The notes beneath the pieces were generated by a model that saw only the letters and a program-made list of their open reading frames with translations, searched no databases and had not been told where the DNA came from. From a bacterium (GTDB taxonomy: Bacteria; Myxococcota_A; Bradymonadia; Bradymonadales; Bradymonadaceae): a stretch of DNA of 64,000 nt. Positions within the stretch are counted from its first letter, which is position 1, and the number at the start of each line of letters is the position of its first letter. The DNA is taken from positions 62,001 through 126,000 of the forward strand of contig JAUIBR010000017.1 in the NCBI GenBank assembly GCA_030427705.1. Reading direction: 5' to 3'. This document shows, piece by piece, positions 7,470-16,200 of this stretch. Made by a program: the position numbers and the translations under genes.

Positions 7470-8903
7470 CTTTCTGAGCTCTGTTCGTCGAATCTTCCCC
7501 GAAGCCGTGCGTGGTAACTCACTCATGAAGTACCACTTCCGTGGGAGCTTGAAGCTTGCGAGCCGATCGCGGCAGAACGCGATGAGCTGGTCTTCAGTGG
7601 CGTCCTCATCCAAGACGACAGCGGCAGCGACCTTCTGGCCCCATTCCTTGTCTGGAATTCCGAAAACAGCGCATTCACCCACGCTCGGGTGCGAGAGTAG
7701 AACGGACTCAACTTCGGCTGGGTAGACGTTTTCGCCGCCGGTGACGATGAGATCGTCGCGGCGAGCAACGACCCATAGGAAGCCGTCTTCGTCCATGTAG
7801 CCGAAGTCGCCAGTGTCGAACCAGGGGCCCTCGAATCGACGTGCGTTTTCTGCGGGGCGGTCGAGATACCCACTCGTGACCATGGGGCCACGGATAAAGA
7901 TGAGGCCGGTTTCATTGGCCTCCAGTGGCTCGCCTTCTTTGTCGCGAATCATGACGTCCGCGCCGTGCACTGGAATGCCAGCAGACCCGAGCTTCCCGAT
8001 GGCCTGTGCGGGCGGCATCGTAGTTACTTGCGACGCTGCCTCGGTCAGACCGTACGTTTGGTAGACCGGCATGTTGTGTTTGGCCGACATCTCCAAAGTT
8101 TCACGGTCGGCGGGGCCGCCGCCAAGCAATACAGCGCGCAATCGACCGCTCGCCAGTTGGTCGGTGAAGCCTTCGTGGTCGAACCACAAGCGGCGAAGCA
8201 TCGTGGGTACAAACGACGCGAGCGTGACCTGACCAGCCGCGATAATCTCGGCGACTTCGTCGGTCTCAAAACGTTCGGTCAGCGTAAGGGCAGTTCCGTA
8301 GATCGCGCTGCGATAGACGATCGCCAATCCGCCGATGTGACAAAGCGGCAGGCAGCAAAGCCAGTTGTCTTGCTGATTCAGGCCTAAGTTAAACGCCGAC
8401 GCGGTCGCGCTCGCCGAGTGGTTTGCCCAAGTGAGCGGCACCGGCTTTGGAACACCCGTGGTTCCCGACGTGTATATCAGGGTCGCGATGCCCGCCGGGT
8501 CAACGGCGGCAGCGTTGGAATCGAGGCTAAACGTTAGCTCTTCGACCTGCACAAACTTCGTGTTTTCCAGGTCCAGCTCACGGTCGGACGAGCCATGGTC
8601 GATAACCAACATGTCCGCTGAAGCATCGTTCAACAGCCAGGAAATCTCGTCGTCGCTGAGCCGAGGATTGATGGGCACGAGCGTCGCACCAGCCCATGCA
8701 ACTGCGTGAATCGCAACCACGTGTTGAATCGAATTCGCCATCAGCGTGGCAACACGGGAGCCATGCGACACACCCGCAGCCTTCAATGCCGCAGCTGTAC
8801 GCGAAACACGCTCGCCGAGCTGTTTGTAGGTGAGCTGCGCGGGGCCTTCGACGACCGCAACCGCATCGGGGCGCGCCGTAATCTGACGTTCGAGCCAATT
8901 CAT
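7467..8903 (-). CDS. MenE-like acyl-CoA ligase (AMP-binding)
   Basis: ANL-superfamily adenylating enzyme of about 478 residues from ATG 8903. The ATP-binding P-loop TLIYTSGTTGVPKP, the YGLTEAASQ motif, the hinge region FDTGDFGYMDEDG, VARRDDLIVTGGENVYP and the C-terminal catalytic LPRTASGKIRR are all present in order. Length and motif spelling are closest to o-succinylbenzoate-CoA ligase (MenE), which activates OSB in menaquinone synthesis. No other men gene is nearby, so a medium/long-chain acyl-CoA ligase remains possible. Cytosolic; stands alone between a repeat array and an exported-protein gene. Confidence 0.85.
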   Translation of the reverse strand: MNWLERQITARPDAVAVVEGPAQLTYKQLGERVSRTAAALKAAGVSHGSRVATLMANSIQHVVAIHAVAWAGATLVPINPRLSDDEISWLLNDASADMLVIDHGSSDRELDLENTKFVQVEELTFSLDSNAAAVDPAGIATLIYTSGTTGVPKPVPLTWANHSASATASAFNLGLNQQDNWLCCLPLCHIGGLAIVYRSAIYGTALTLTERFETDEVAEIIAAGQVTLASFVPTMLRRLWFDHEGFTDQLASGRLRAVLLGGGPADRETLEMSAKHNMPVYQTYGLTEAASQVTTMPPAQAIGKLGSAGIPVHGADVMIRDKEGEPLEANETGLIFIRGPMVTSGYLDRPAENARRFEGPWFDTGDFGYMDEDGFLWVVARRDDLIVTGGENVYPAEVESVLLSHPSVGECAVFGIPDKEWGQKVAAAVVLDEDATEDQLIAFCRDRLASFKLPRKWYFMSELPRTASGKIRRTELRK

Positions 8904-8964
8904 GCGCCGGTTTTGAGCATATTCGACCGGGTTTGGCAACATGGACTGTGATGGTGGTACGGTT

Positions 8965-10017
8965 TCAGCTTCGCGTTTCAGCTCGCCCTGCGGGCTTTGC
9001 GTTCCAGCTCGGCTTTGCCTCGCGTTTCAGCGTCGCGTTTTTCGGCGGCGGCAGAAGGCTAGAATGGCTAGCAGTAGAATTGGGGAGGCTGGAGCGTTGG
9101 TGTTTTGGGTTGCGCAGCCTGAATCCCCATCTTGATGTGCCCTCCGAGACTTCGCCGTTGCTATCGGAGTTATTGGTGGCTCCGTTGTTCGTCGCGTTGT
9201 TTTCAGTGTGAGAGTTGTTTTCTGGTTCGGGCGGTGCCGGTGGGAGGTCCACTTCTGGATCGTAGGTGTGCCCGTCCACGCAGACTGGAGCAGATGCTTC
9301 GATGACATCTCCATTCCATGATTGATGGTGTGCAACGAAGCAACCATCGGAATATGGGATGAACAGACTGTCTTCGCCGATGTCCAGATATTTGAATCTT
9401 GGCAAGCCATCGAGTCCAGCGAACCTAACGGCATACAAACCCGGCAGTTCGGTATCTCGACCAATCGTAACCCAGAGGCCTTCTGTTACTTCGTTGGCAG
9501 TCTCGCAACTTGGGCATGCACCGATTTCTTCGGCTTCCTCGCACCCAGCGTCAACAACCCTGGACTTCGAGCCAACCTCGAATGCCTCAATTGTTGTTTC
9601 GGATGGAGCAGGCGTGGTGGGAGCGACAACAGTGAACTCCGCGATCACCGGAAAATCGCCACCGACCACGAGTTTGACCACTTGGTCTTCCGCCAAATTC
9701 GTCGTGGGGAACCAAGCCACGAGCACCTTGGACATACTGATGTTGAAGAACCCGTCGAAATTCTCGGTTCGAGTTCCTGCGGTATAGATTTGGATCTCGC
9801 CGGGTATTGGGTTGTCCGCGTCATCGGTAACAGCAGCCTCGAACAAGGACAGCGAGGACGTGGATACTTCCAGCTCCGCGATCAATGGGCCGTTCGCCGG
9901 TGTTTCTAGATCCTGCTCAAGGATTCGAGTGATCTCACCCGGCGCCGAACAGGCGTCCGCAGTCTGAGAGCTAAGTGCGGTCAAAACTACAACCGACAAC
10001 ACTAGTAAAGTGCGCAT
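8965..10017 (-). CDS. Exported protein with frameshifted MYXO-CTERM tail
   Basis: Start at ATG 10017: MRTLLVLSVVV... is a signal peptide ending near TADAC. The mature part has Ig-like/beta-sandwich-looking strands and several cysteines, then a proline stretch and an NN-rich linker (about 9160-9235). As read, the frame continues into an unconvincing basic tail to 8965. The -1-offset frame, closing at 9027, instead encodes GCATQNTNAPASP, a hydrophobic helix LLLAILAF and CRRRKTRR: a typical MYXO-CTERM sorting signal. One base too many (or two missing) at about 9130-9165 would join them. True gene end is probably 9027. Either a sequencing indel or a mutation that frees the protein from the surface. 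Confidence 0.8.
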   Translation of the reverse strand: MRTLLVLSVVVLTALSSQTADACSAPGEITRILEQDLETPANGPLIAELEVSTSSLSLFEAAVTDDADNPIPGEIQIYTAGTRTENFDGFFNISMSKVLVAWFPTTNLAEDQVVKLVVGGDFPVIAEFTVVAPTTPAPSETTIEAFEVGSKSRVVDAGCEEAEEIGACPSCETANEVTEGLWVTIGRDTELPGLYAVRFAGLDGLPRFKYLDIGEDSLFIPYSDGCFVAHHQSWNGDVIEASAPVCVDGHTYDPEVDLPPAPPEPENNSHTENNATNNGATNNSDSNGEVSEGTSRWGFRLRNPKHQRSSLPNSTASHSSLLPPPKNATLKREAKPSWNAKPAGRAETRS

Positions 10018-10120
10018 CACGCCTCCAATTCGAAACGAAAGAAGAATCATCACATCAGAAACACGACCGGCAATCAACCGAAGGCCGGCGAGGGAAATCG
10101 GTGAGCGAAAGCGAACATGG

Positions 10121-10173
10121 CTGTAATTGTTCAAAGTGAAGCGGACGCAGTCCGCGAAGCTGAAGAATTACAG
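10121..10173. promoter_or_regulatory. Long stem-loop (about 18 paired bases)
   Basis: CTGTAATT (10121-10128) pairs with AATTACAG (10166-10173). Inside, TTCA (10130-10133) pairs with TGAA (10161-10164), and GCGGAC (10141-10146) with GTCCGC (10150-10155) around a GCA loop. It lies between the divergent genes at 10017 and 10418. It could be a structured leader, a protein site, or a decayed mobile hairpin. Confidence 0.6.
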
Positions 10174-10212
10174 GCCTGTCAACGAGCACGGCGAAGCCGC
10201 GCGCAGTTAACC

Positions 10213-10327
10213 AAATCGGTGAGCGACAGCGAACCAAATCGGTGAGCGACAGCGAACCAAATCGGTGAGCGACAGCGAACCAAATCGGTGAGCGACAGCG
10301 AACCAAATCGGTGAGCGACAGCGAACG
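10213..10327. repeat. 5 x 23-bp tandem repeat (ATCGGTGAGCGAC family)
   Basis: Five identical 23-bp units (AAATCGGTGAGCGACAGCGA plus ACC) lie about 90 bp upstream of the permease start. A variant single copy sits at about 10094-10116. Related to the 22-bp units at 795-881. Together with the stem-loop at 10121-10173 this accounts for most of the 400-bp intergenic region 10018-10417; no gene is seen there. Confidence 0.95.
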
Positions 10328-10417
10328 TGTTGGGTTGACACGAGCACGCTTCTTCGCGTTTCCTGTCGACGAACTATTCGTATTGCCCCTATCGCGTAGT
10401 TTTAGTCTTAGGGATTC

Positions 10418-12448
10418 ATGGCAGAGAGCGCCGGATTCAAGCGCGACATAGGCCTTTTCATGGCCGTGATGATTGGTATCGGCGCCATGATGGGTCCGGG
10501 TATTTTCGCCCTTCCCACCGAAGTCGCCGGTTCCATCGGCCCACTTGGTATTTTCGCCTACCTCGCCATGGGCTTGCTGACGGCATTTACCGCGTTGAGT
10601 TACAGCGAGCTGGGCGCCGCGATTCCTATCGCTGGCGGTGGCTACTCCTTCACGAGCCGCACACTTCCGGGTCCTATCGCATTCCTGACGGGCTGGTTTT
10701 TCTGGATTGGAAACACCCTGGCGTGCGCGCTGTATGCGGTGATCTTTGCGCTGACGATCAAGTCGTATTTCTGGCCTGAGGCCAGTGTGTTCTTGATTAC
10801 GTTGGTCACGACGGTGTTCTTTGCGGCGACCAATCTGCGTGGGCAAGCCGAGGCTCTTAAGTTCATCACGGTGATGAACATTATCGAGCTGGTTATTTTG
10901 ATTGGCGTTGGCGTTCTGGGCGCGTTCTATGTGGAACCCGAACGCCTCGAACCCCTAGCGCCGATGGGCTATGGGCCGCTTTTGCCAACGATGGGTCTCA
11001 TCTACATCTCGTATGTGGGCTTTGACCTCATCACGGTCGCGGCCGAAGAGATTATCGAACCGGCAAAGAACATCCCGCGCGCCATCATGATTACGTTGTT
11101 CACCGGCATCGCCATCTACGTGTTGGTGCTGTGGGTGATGATGGGCGTCGTCGACTACACGGAGCTCGCCGAGACCAGCACGCCCTTCATCTATGTGGCG
11201 GAGTTCTTGTTTGGTCCATGGGGCCAATGGGCGGGGATTTTTGCGACGATTATGGCCAGCCTTTCGGCATTTAGCGTGACCCTTGGAGCGAGTGCGCGCG
11301 TACTTTTCGCGCTTGGGCGTGACGGACACTTCCCGGAGCATTTCTCGCGGCTGCACAAGAAGTACAATACGCCGCATATCTCGCTCTTTTTGTGTGCGGC
11401 GTTGGTCATCGTCCTCAGCGCGCTTGGCGTGGTTCGGTTCTTGGCTTCCGTGAGCAGCTTCGGGTTCCTGATCGCTATCGGCATCGTGAATGTCTCGGTC
11501 ATCGCGCTGCACCGAAAGATGCCCAATCTGCGGCGTCCATTTAAGATTCTATTCTATCCCGTGACACCCATCGTTGGTGCGCTTTCCTGCTGGATTTTCG
11601 TGCCGACGCTTGAGCCACGAAGTCTTGCTTTGGGCCTGGGACTGACGCTCGTCGGCGTCGCCGTGTACTTGAGAAACGAAGAGAATCGGCAGGAAATCCG
11701 GGATTTAAGAGACTATGTTAAAGACCAAATTCAGAGACTCAGACATAAGTGGAGATTCGGTATGCGAGTCCTAATCATTGGCGGAGGAGAGCAAGGCTTT
11801 AATATTGCTGACCGCCTCCTTTCGCACGACGAATTCCGAATGGTGTTTCGGTCTTCGGCGTATCAGATCACGTTCGTCGAACAGGACTCGGACCGTTGCG
11901 ATGAGCTGCAGAAACGCTACAACGTCCCGGTTTTTCAGGGCGATGGTACGCAGCAGTCCTTGCTGGAACAGACCGAACCTCACGACCTTGACGTCGCCAT
12001 CGCCGCGACCGAAAGCGAAGAGACCAACGCGCTTGCCGCGTTGCAGGCCAAACGCTTAGGGATTCCGCGAGTCGTGGCCATCGTGCGCAGTACGAGCTTC
12101 ATCCAACTGCTCGAAGAAAACGGCATCCTCTGCGTTAGCTCACCGTATGCCACGGCAGCAATGATCGAGAACCACCTTGAGCGCCCTGGCGTTGCGGAAC
12201 TCTTCGAAATCGAGAGCGGCATTGCAAGCCTCATCGACATGGTCGTTCCAGAAGGCGCCAAGGTCGCAGGCCAGGAAATCAAGGATATCGATGTGCCCGC
12301 GCAATGTGTGGTAGCAGCAGTGATTCGTGATGGTAAGTTCGTGGTGCCGCGAGGCGGCACGGTCGTCAAAGCCAGTGACCACGTGGTCTTTGTCGGACCT
12401 CAGGACGATATTCAGGCCGCACACAAAATCTTCTCAGCGAAAGCATAA
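10418..12448 (+). CDS. APC-family amino acid permease fused to a TrkA/RCK module
   Basis: 676 residues in two parts. Residues 1 to about 430 are a 12-helix APC-superfamily transporter, with the start GPGIFALPTEVA typical of helix 1. After a charged connector, residues about 449-570 form an RCK_N (TrkA_N) Rossmann domain with the NAD-binding glycine pattern GGGEQG, and about 590-676 a TrkA_C domain. RCK domains gate potassium channels and Trk transporters by binding nucleotides; here they likely control uptake of an amino acid or polyamine. Substrate not predictable from sequence. Single gene, convergent with 12661-13146. Confidence 0.9.
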   Translation: MAESAGFKRDIGLFMAVMIGIGAMMGPGIFALPTEVAGSIGPLGIFAYLAMGLLTAFTALSYSELGAAIPIAGGGYSFTSRTLPGPIAFLTGWFFWIGNTLACALYAVIFALTIKSYFWPEASVFLITLVTTVFFAATNLRGQAEALKFITVMNIIELVILIGVGVLGAFYVEPERLEPLAPMGYGPLLPTMGLIYISYVGFDLITVAAEEIIEPAKNIPRAIMITLFTGIAIYVLVLWVMMGVVDYTELAETSTPFIYVAEFLFGPWGQWAGIFATIMASLSAFSVTLGASARVLFALGRDGHFPEHFSRLHKKYNTPHISLFLCAALVIVLSALGVVRFLASVSSFGFLIAIGIVNVSVIALHRKMPNLRRPFKILFYPVTPIVGALSCWIFVPTLEPRSLALGLGLTLVGVAVYLRNEENRQEIRDLRDYVKDQIQRLRHKWRFGMRVLIIGGGEQGFNIADRLLSHDEFRMVFRSSAYQITFVEQDSDRCDELQKRYNVPVFQGDGTQQSLLEQTEPHDLDVAIAATESEETNALAALQAKRLGIPRVVAIVRSTSFIQLLEENGILCVSSPYATAAMIENHLERPGVAELFEIESGIASLIDMVVPEGAKVAGQEIKDIDVPAQCVVAAVIRDGKFVVPRGGTVVKASDHVVFVGPQDDIQAAHKIFSAKA

Positions 12449-12451
12449 ATA

Positions 12452-12660
12452 GTTTTCTTTCGCCTTCGGCGAGTTTTCTTGGCGTTGCCAGTTGTCTTGG
12501 CTTTCGCCAGTTGTCTTCGCGCTTACGCGCGAGTTTGCTTGCGCTTCGCGCAGTTAGAACCTGACGACCGAACATAACTCGCGAAGCGAAGTTAACTCGC
12601 GAAGCGAAGAAAACTCGGCGTAAGCCGGAGAGAACTCGCGCGCAGCGCGAAGAAAACAAT
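12452..12660. repeat. Inverted mini-hairpin array between convergent genes
   Basis: Left arm 12452-12562 has hairpins with different paired bases (cores CGCCTTCGGCG, TGGCGTTGCCA, CGCGCTTACGCGCG), each followed by AGTT(T/G)TCTT. A short unique centre lies at about 12563-12585. The right arm, to 12660, is inverted and reaches the stop codon at 12661. Hairpin plus T-rich tract in both orientations suits a bidirectional terminator. Confidence 0.85.
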
Positions 12661-13146
12661 CTACTCTTCTGCAGTGAGGAATCGAAGCAAGAGCGCCATC
12701 GCGATGCCGAATCCAAGTCCTGCCATTCCGTAGTAGGAAGCAAAATCCAAGAGCACCATTTCGGGCTTTGTGAACATGTGGATGGGCACAGAGCCAACGA
12801 TGCAGATGCCGGCAGACGATGCGGCCATCATCGTCGGGAAGACCAGGATGCTCTGGCGTGGCTTTCCACCCAACGCGAGAATCTCCGCGAATGTGTGGCG
12901 TCCATCGAGCACCGAGAACACCCGCAGCAGCGCCAGAACCCCGTCGACGCCTTCGGCGAGCGATAAACCCAAGATGAGTCCAAACGGCGGCAACAGTGCA
13001 CCAAAGAGCTTAAACACCATTCCCGACTCAGGGGACAGGTATCCGGTCAGCTGATAGCCAACGACAATCCCGCTCAACAGCGCGACCGAGAAAATGACAA
13101 CGGGAAAAAGGTCTTTTGGTTGGTCAGCAGGTCCCTGGGATTGCAT
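12661..13146 (-). CDS. Small integral membrane protein
   Basis: 161 residues from ATG 13146 (a longer frame exists upstream but its first 26 residues look non-coding). Four hydrophobic segments are visible: FPVVIFSVALLSGIVVGY, a Leu/Pro-rich one near residue 55, a middle one containing VFPTMMAASSAGICIVG, and GMAGLGFGIAMALLL at the C-terminus. No recognised family. Convergent with the permease; the shared gap is a repeat array. Confidence 0.7.
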   Translation of the reverse strand: MQSQGPADQPKDLFPVVIFSVALLSGIVVGYQLTGYLSPESGMVFKLFGALLPPFGLILGLSLAEGVDGVLALLRVFSVLDGRHTFAEILALGGKPRQSILVFPTMMAASSAGICIVGSVPIHMFTKPEMVLLDFASYYGMAGLGFGIAMALLLRFLTAEE

Positions 13147-13202
13147 GGGCCCTCCACTCGTGGGTATGTGGAGATTGTTGGCACTATTCACACTTTGGCA
13201 AG

Positions 13203-13292
13203 GTTGTCTTCGCGCTTCGCGCAAGTTCTCTTCGGCGTACGCCGAGTTTTCTTCGCTTCGCGAGTTTTCTTCGCGCTGTGCGCGAGTTATCT
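13203..13292. repeat. Mini-hairpin half-array upstream of the NUDIX gene
   Basis: Four or five units of hairpin plus AGTT(T/C)TCTT (cores GCGCTTCGCGC, CGGCGTACGCCG, TCGCTTCGCGA, CGCGCTGTGCGCG) in left-arm orientation only. The matching inverted arm is found beyond the NUDIX gene at 13877-13978, so the gene occupies the place of the core. Confidence 0.85.
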
Positions 13293-13318
13293 GTTGGTGA
13301 CGATTGAAGGAGTCTGGC

Positions 13319-13864
13319 GTGATTAAGAAATGGAAAACGCTCGAGAGGAAACAGCTGGCGCGGACGCCGATTTTTGGGCTCGACGTCGTTCTTCGTGACC
13401 CGCCATTTGAGGCAGACCCCGCTTCGTTCTACGTGGTTGATCTGCAGAGTTGGATCAATGTTTTCGCGTACACCGACGACGACGAAATCGTGCTGATTCG
13501 CCAATACCGGCATGGCACAGACTCCATCACGCTTGAGATTCCAGGCGGAGCCATTGATGCCGGTGAAGACCCGCTGGATGCCGCGAAACGCGAGCTGTAC
13601 GAAGAGACCGGATACAAAGCGAAATCATGGGAGAGCGTCGGAGTTGTTGAAGTGAATCCGGCGATCCAAAACAACTCATGCCATACGTTTGTGGCGCATG
13701 GCGCTTACCTAGCGGGCGAGCCCGAGCCCGACGAACACGAAGACATTGAAGTCGAATTGCATCCCGCCACCGAGCTTCCCGAAATGATAAAGGACGGCCG
13801 CATCACCCACAGTCTAGTGGTCGCTGGCTACGCGCTGGTCGTTTTGAACTCGAAACCGCAATAA
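13319..13864 (+). CDS. NUDIX hydrolase (ADP-ribose pyrophosphatase-like)
   Basis: About 181 residues. A full Nudix box (GAIDAGEDPLDAAKRELYEE plus TGY) fits G-x5-E-x7-REUxEExGU. The preceding QYRHGTDSITLEIPGG stretch and acidic C-terminal half resemble the ADP-ribose/sugar-nucleotide pyrophosphatase branch, which cleaves NDP-sugars in the cytosol. The GTG at 13319 is chosen because GAAGGAG at 13306-13312 is placed six bases ahead; a TTG at 13304 would lie before that site. The gene is bracketed by inverted repeat half-arrays. Confidence 0.88.
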   Translation: MIKKWKTLERKQLARTPIFGLDVVLRDPPFEADPASFYVVDLQSWINVFAYTDDDEIVLIRQYRHGTDSITLEIPGGAIDAGEDPLDAAKRELYEETGYKAKSWESVGVVEVNPAIQNNSCHTFVAHGAYLAGEPEPDEHEDIEVELHPATELPEMIKDGRITHSLVVAGYALVVLNSKPQ

Positions 13865-13876
13865 CCACCAACCCAA

Positions 13877-13978
13877 ACTGCGCGAAGCGCAAGCGAACGC
13901 GCCGAAGGCGAAGAGAACTTGCACGAAGTGCAAAGAAAACTCGCCGAAGGCGAAGAGAACTCGCCGAAGGCGTAGTTA
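13877..13978. repeat. Inverted mini-hairpin half-array downstream of the NUDIX gene
   Basis: Five right-arm units (GCGCGAAGCGC, GCGCCGAAGGCG, TGCACGAAGTGCA, and CGCCGAAGGCG twice), each preceded on this strand by GA(A/G)AAC-like spacers. The last unit ends in the stop codon of typA (13976-13978). Counterpart of 13203-13292. Confidence 0.85.
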
Positions 13979-15790
13979 CCCAGACTTCTGCGCACGTTTA
14001 CGGAACGAGTGATTCAGCTCCGCCTTACGAATCCGAATCGATTCCGGCGTGATTTCAACGTACTCATCGTCGTTGATGAACTCGATGGCCTGCTCAAGCG
14101 AGAACTCGCGAGGCGGCGTTAGAATCAGCGCATCATCGCTACCCGCAGCACGGATATTGTTGAGCTGTTTTCTCTTCGTCGGATTGATCACAAGCTCGTT
14201 ATCACGAGCGTTCTCGCCAACAACCTGACCCGCGTAGACTTCTTCGCCAGGGCCGACGAAGAGCGTGCCACGCTCCTGCAGGTTGTGCAGTGAGTACGTG
14301 GTCGTTGTGCCGTTCTCGAGCACGACCAGTGCGCCGTTGCGCTCATTTTCCAGCTCACCGCGATATGTATCGTAGTGACTGAAGTTTGAGTACATGACAC
14401 CCGTTCCACGCGTGTCCGTCAGGAACTCCGAGCGATAACCAAAGAGGCCGCGCGACGGAATCAGGAATTCAATCCGCTGCGTACCGTCGTGGTTGACGCC
14501 CATTCCCTTCAGCTCGCCTTTTCGCTGCTGAAGCTTGTTGATGACGGTCCCGGAGTAATCGGTTTCGACCTCGATAACGACGTCTTCCATCGGCTCAAGC
14601 TTGTTGCCGTTTTCGTCCTCTTTGAAGATGACGCGTGGCTGTGAGACCTGCATTTCGAAGCCTTCACGACGCATGGTCTCCAACAAGATGGCAAGGCTAA
14701 GCTCGCCACGACCGGAGACTTCGAAGGCCTCAGCACGTTCAGTTCGCTTCACGCGAAGCGCGACATTATGCTCAAGCTCTTGGTCCAGGCGTTCTTGAAT
14801 CTGCCGACTTGTGACATATTTACCTTCGAGGCCTGCAAACGGCGAATCGTTGATCATGAAGACCATCGATAGCGTTGGCTCGTCGATTTCGATCGGCTCC
14901 ATCGGCTCGGGATTCTCCAGGTCGGCGAGCGTGTCACCAGGAAGGATACCGTCGAAACCGGTCACAGAGATGATATCGCCGACACTAGCCTCTTCTTTTG
15001 GCTCGCGTTCCAACCCGCGGAAGCCCCACAGTTTGGTAACGCGTGCCGTCTCTTGTTCGCCGTTGGTGCGGCAAAGCTTGATGCGGTCACCGACCTTCAT
15101 GCTGCCGTTGTAGACGCGGCCAATCGCGACACGGCCAAGGTATGGGTCGTAGTTCAGCGTTGCGACCTGCATCTGCAGACCGGCGGTTTCGTCGCCTTCT
15201 GGCGCAGGAACCTGCTCGGCAATCATTTCGAACAGCGGCTGAAGGTCTTTTGGCTCGTCGCCAACTTCCTTGATCGCGTAACCCTCTTTGGCGCTCGCAT
15301 AGATGATCGGAAAATCAAGCTGTTCGTCGGTCGCTTCAAGGTCAACAAACAAGTCAAAGACCATGTCGACCACATCGTCCGGACGTGAGTTCGGGCGGTC
15401 GATTTTGTTGATGACAACGATCGGCTGAAGTCCCAAAGCAAGTGACTTGCGCAGGACGAATTTCGTCTGCGGCATCGGTCCCTCGAAGGCGTCGACAAGG
15501 AGCAAGACGCTGTCAACCAACTTCAGGACACGTTCGACTTCGCCGCCAAAATCAGCGTGGCCAGGGGTGTCGATGATGTTGATGTTGTAGTCGTTCCACT
15601 CGATCCCCGTGCACTTGGCGAAGATCGTAATTCCGCGCTCTTTCTCGAGATCGTTGCTGTCCATCGCACGTTCTTGCAGCTCTTTATGAGCGGCGATCGT
15701 CTGCGATTGCTTGAGCATTTCATCAATGAGCGTCGTCTTCCCGTGGTCGACGTGCGCGACGATAGCGATATTGCGTATTTTGTCTTTCAT
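13976..15790 (-). CDS. typA: Ribosome-associated GTPase TypA/BipA
   Basis: 604 residues, the usual length for this translational GTPase. G1 [12 protein letters not shown], the switch I region [10 protein letters not shown]3 [15 protein letters not shown] and G4 NKIDRP are present, followed by EF-Tu domain II-like and EF-G domain III/V-like parts and the TypA C-terminal domain. It binds 70S ribosomes and assists ribosome assembly and stress adaptation, in the cytosol. Divergent from the FmdB-like gene across an 89-bp spacer that includes a small GCGCC/GGCGC stem in the typA leader. Confidence 0.97.
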   Translation of the reverse strand: MKDKIRNIAIVAHVDHGKTTLIDEMLKQSQTIAAHKELQERAMDSNDLEKERGITIFAKCTGIEWNDYNINIIDTPGHADFGGEVERVLKLVDSVLLLVDAFEGPMPQTKFVLRKSLALGLQPIVVINKIDRPNSRPDDVVDMVFDLFVDLEATDEQLDFPIIYASAKEGYAIKEVGDEPKDLQPLFEMIAEQVPAPEGDETAGLQMQVATLNYDPYLGRVAIGRVYNGSMKVGDRIKLCRTNGEQETARVTKLWGFRGLEREPKEEASVGDIISVTGFDGILPGDTLADLENPEPMEPIEIDEPTLSMVFMINDSPFAGLEGKYVTSRQIQERLDQELEHNVALRVKRTERAEAFEVSGRGELSLAILLETMRREGFEMQVSQPRVIFKEDENGNKLEPMEDVVIEVETDYSGTVINKLQQRKGELKGMGVNHDGTQRIEFLIPSRGLFGYRSEFLTDTRGTGVMYSNFSHYDTYRGELENERNGALVVLENGTTTTYSLHNLQERGTLFVGPGEEVYAGQVVGENARDNELVINPTKRKQLNNIRAAGSDDALILTPPREFSLEQAIEFINDDEYVEITPESIRIRKAELNHSFRKRAQKSG

Positions 15791-15879
15791 ACTTCTGCGC
15801 CTAGTATTGGGCGCGGAGCGTTTACCAGAATCCGAAACGGATTACACCTTCGCTTTCAACGATTTTTTGTGACAGTCCG

Positions 15880-16197
15880 ATGCCAACTTACGAATACGTA
15901 CATGACGAGCCTACTGACGAGTGCGAAATGCACTTCGAGGTGTTTCAGCGAATGGCCGATGATGCGCTTGAAACCTGCCCCACGTGCGGTGAGCCGTGTC
16001 ATCGCATCATTTCAGCCAGCGTTGCGCCGGTGAAGAGCACCAGCGATATCCTTCAGCACAAAAATCTGAAGCGCACCGGGTTTTCGATGTACAAAAACCA
16101 GGGTGATGGGACGTATGAACGCGTCGCCGGAGCCGATGGACCCGACCGACCTGACGTTCTTTCGTCGGACGACCCCCGTATCAAAAACGCGAAGTAA
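15880..16197 (+). CDS. FmdB-family zinc-ribbon protein
   Basis: 105 residues beginning MPTYEY, the hallmark of FmdB-type regulatory zinc ribbons, with C-terminal knuckle CPTCG. The usual first CxxC is incomplete: only one cysteine (in DECEMHF) precedes CPTCG, so zinc binding may use His or another Cys (EPCHRI). Small cytosolic protein of unknown exact role. Its stop is three bases before the GTG of the RNA methyltransferase, so the two are probably cotranscribed. Confidence 0.85.
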   Translation: MPTYEYVHDEPTDECEMHFEVFQRMADDALETCPTCGEPCHRIISASVAPVKSTSDILQHKNLKRTGFSMYKNQGDGTYERVAGADGPDRPDVLSSDDPRIKNAK

Positions 16198-16200
16198 CTC

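Noticed and set aside
10213-10327. Possible CRISPR array
   Set aside because: Units are head-to-tail without unique spacers, and no cas gene is present; it is a simple tandem repeat.
10055-10846. 263-residue minus-strand frame upstream of and into the permease
   Set aside because: Its middle part is translated tandem repeat and its N-terminal part is antisense to the permease.
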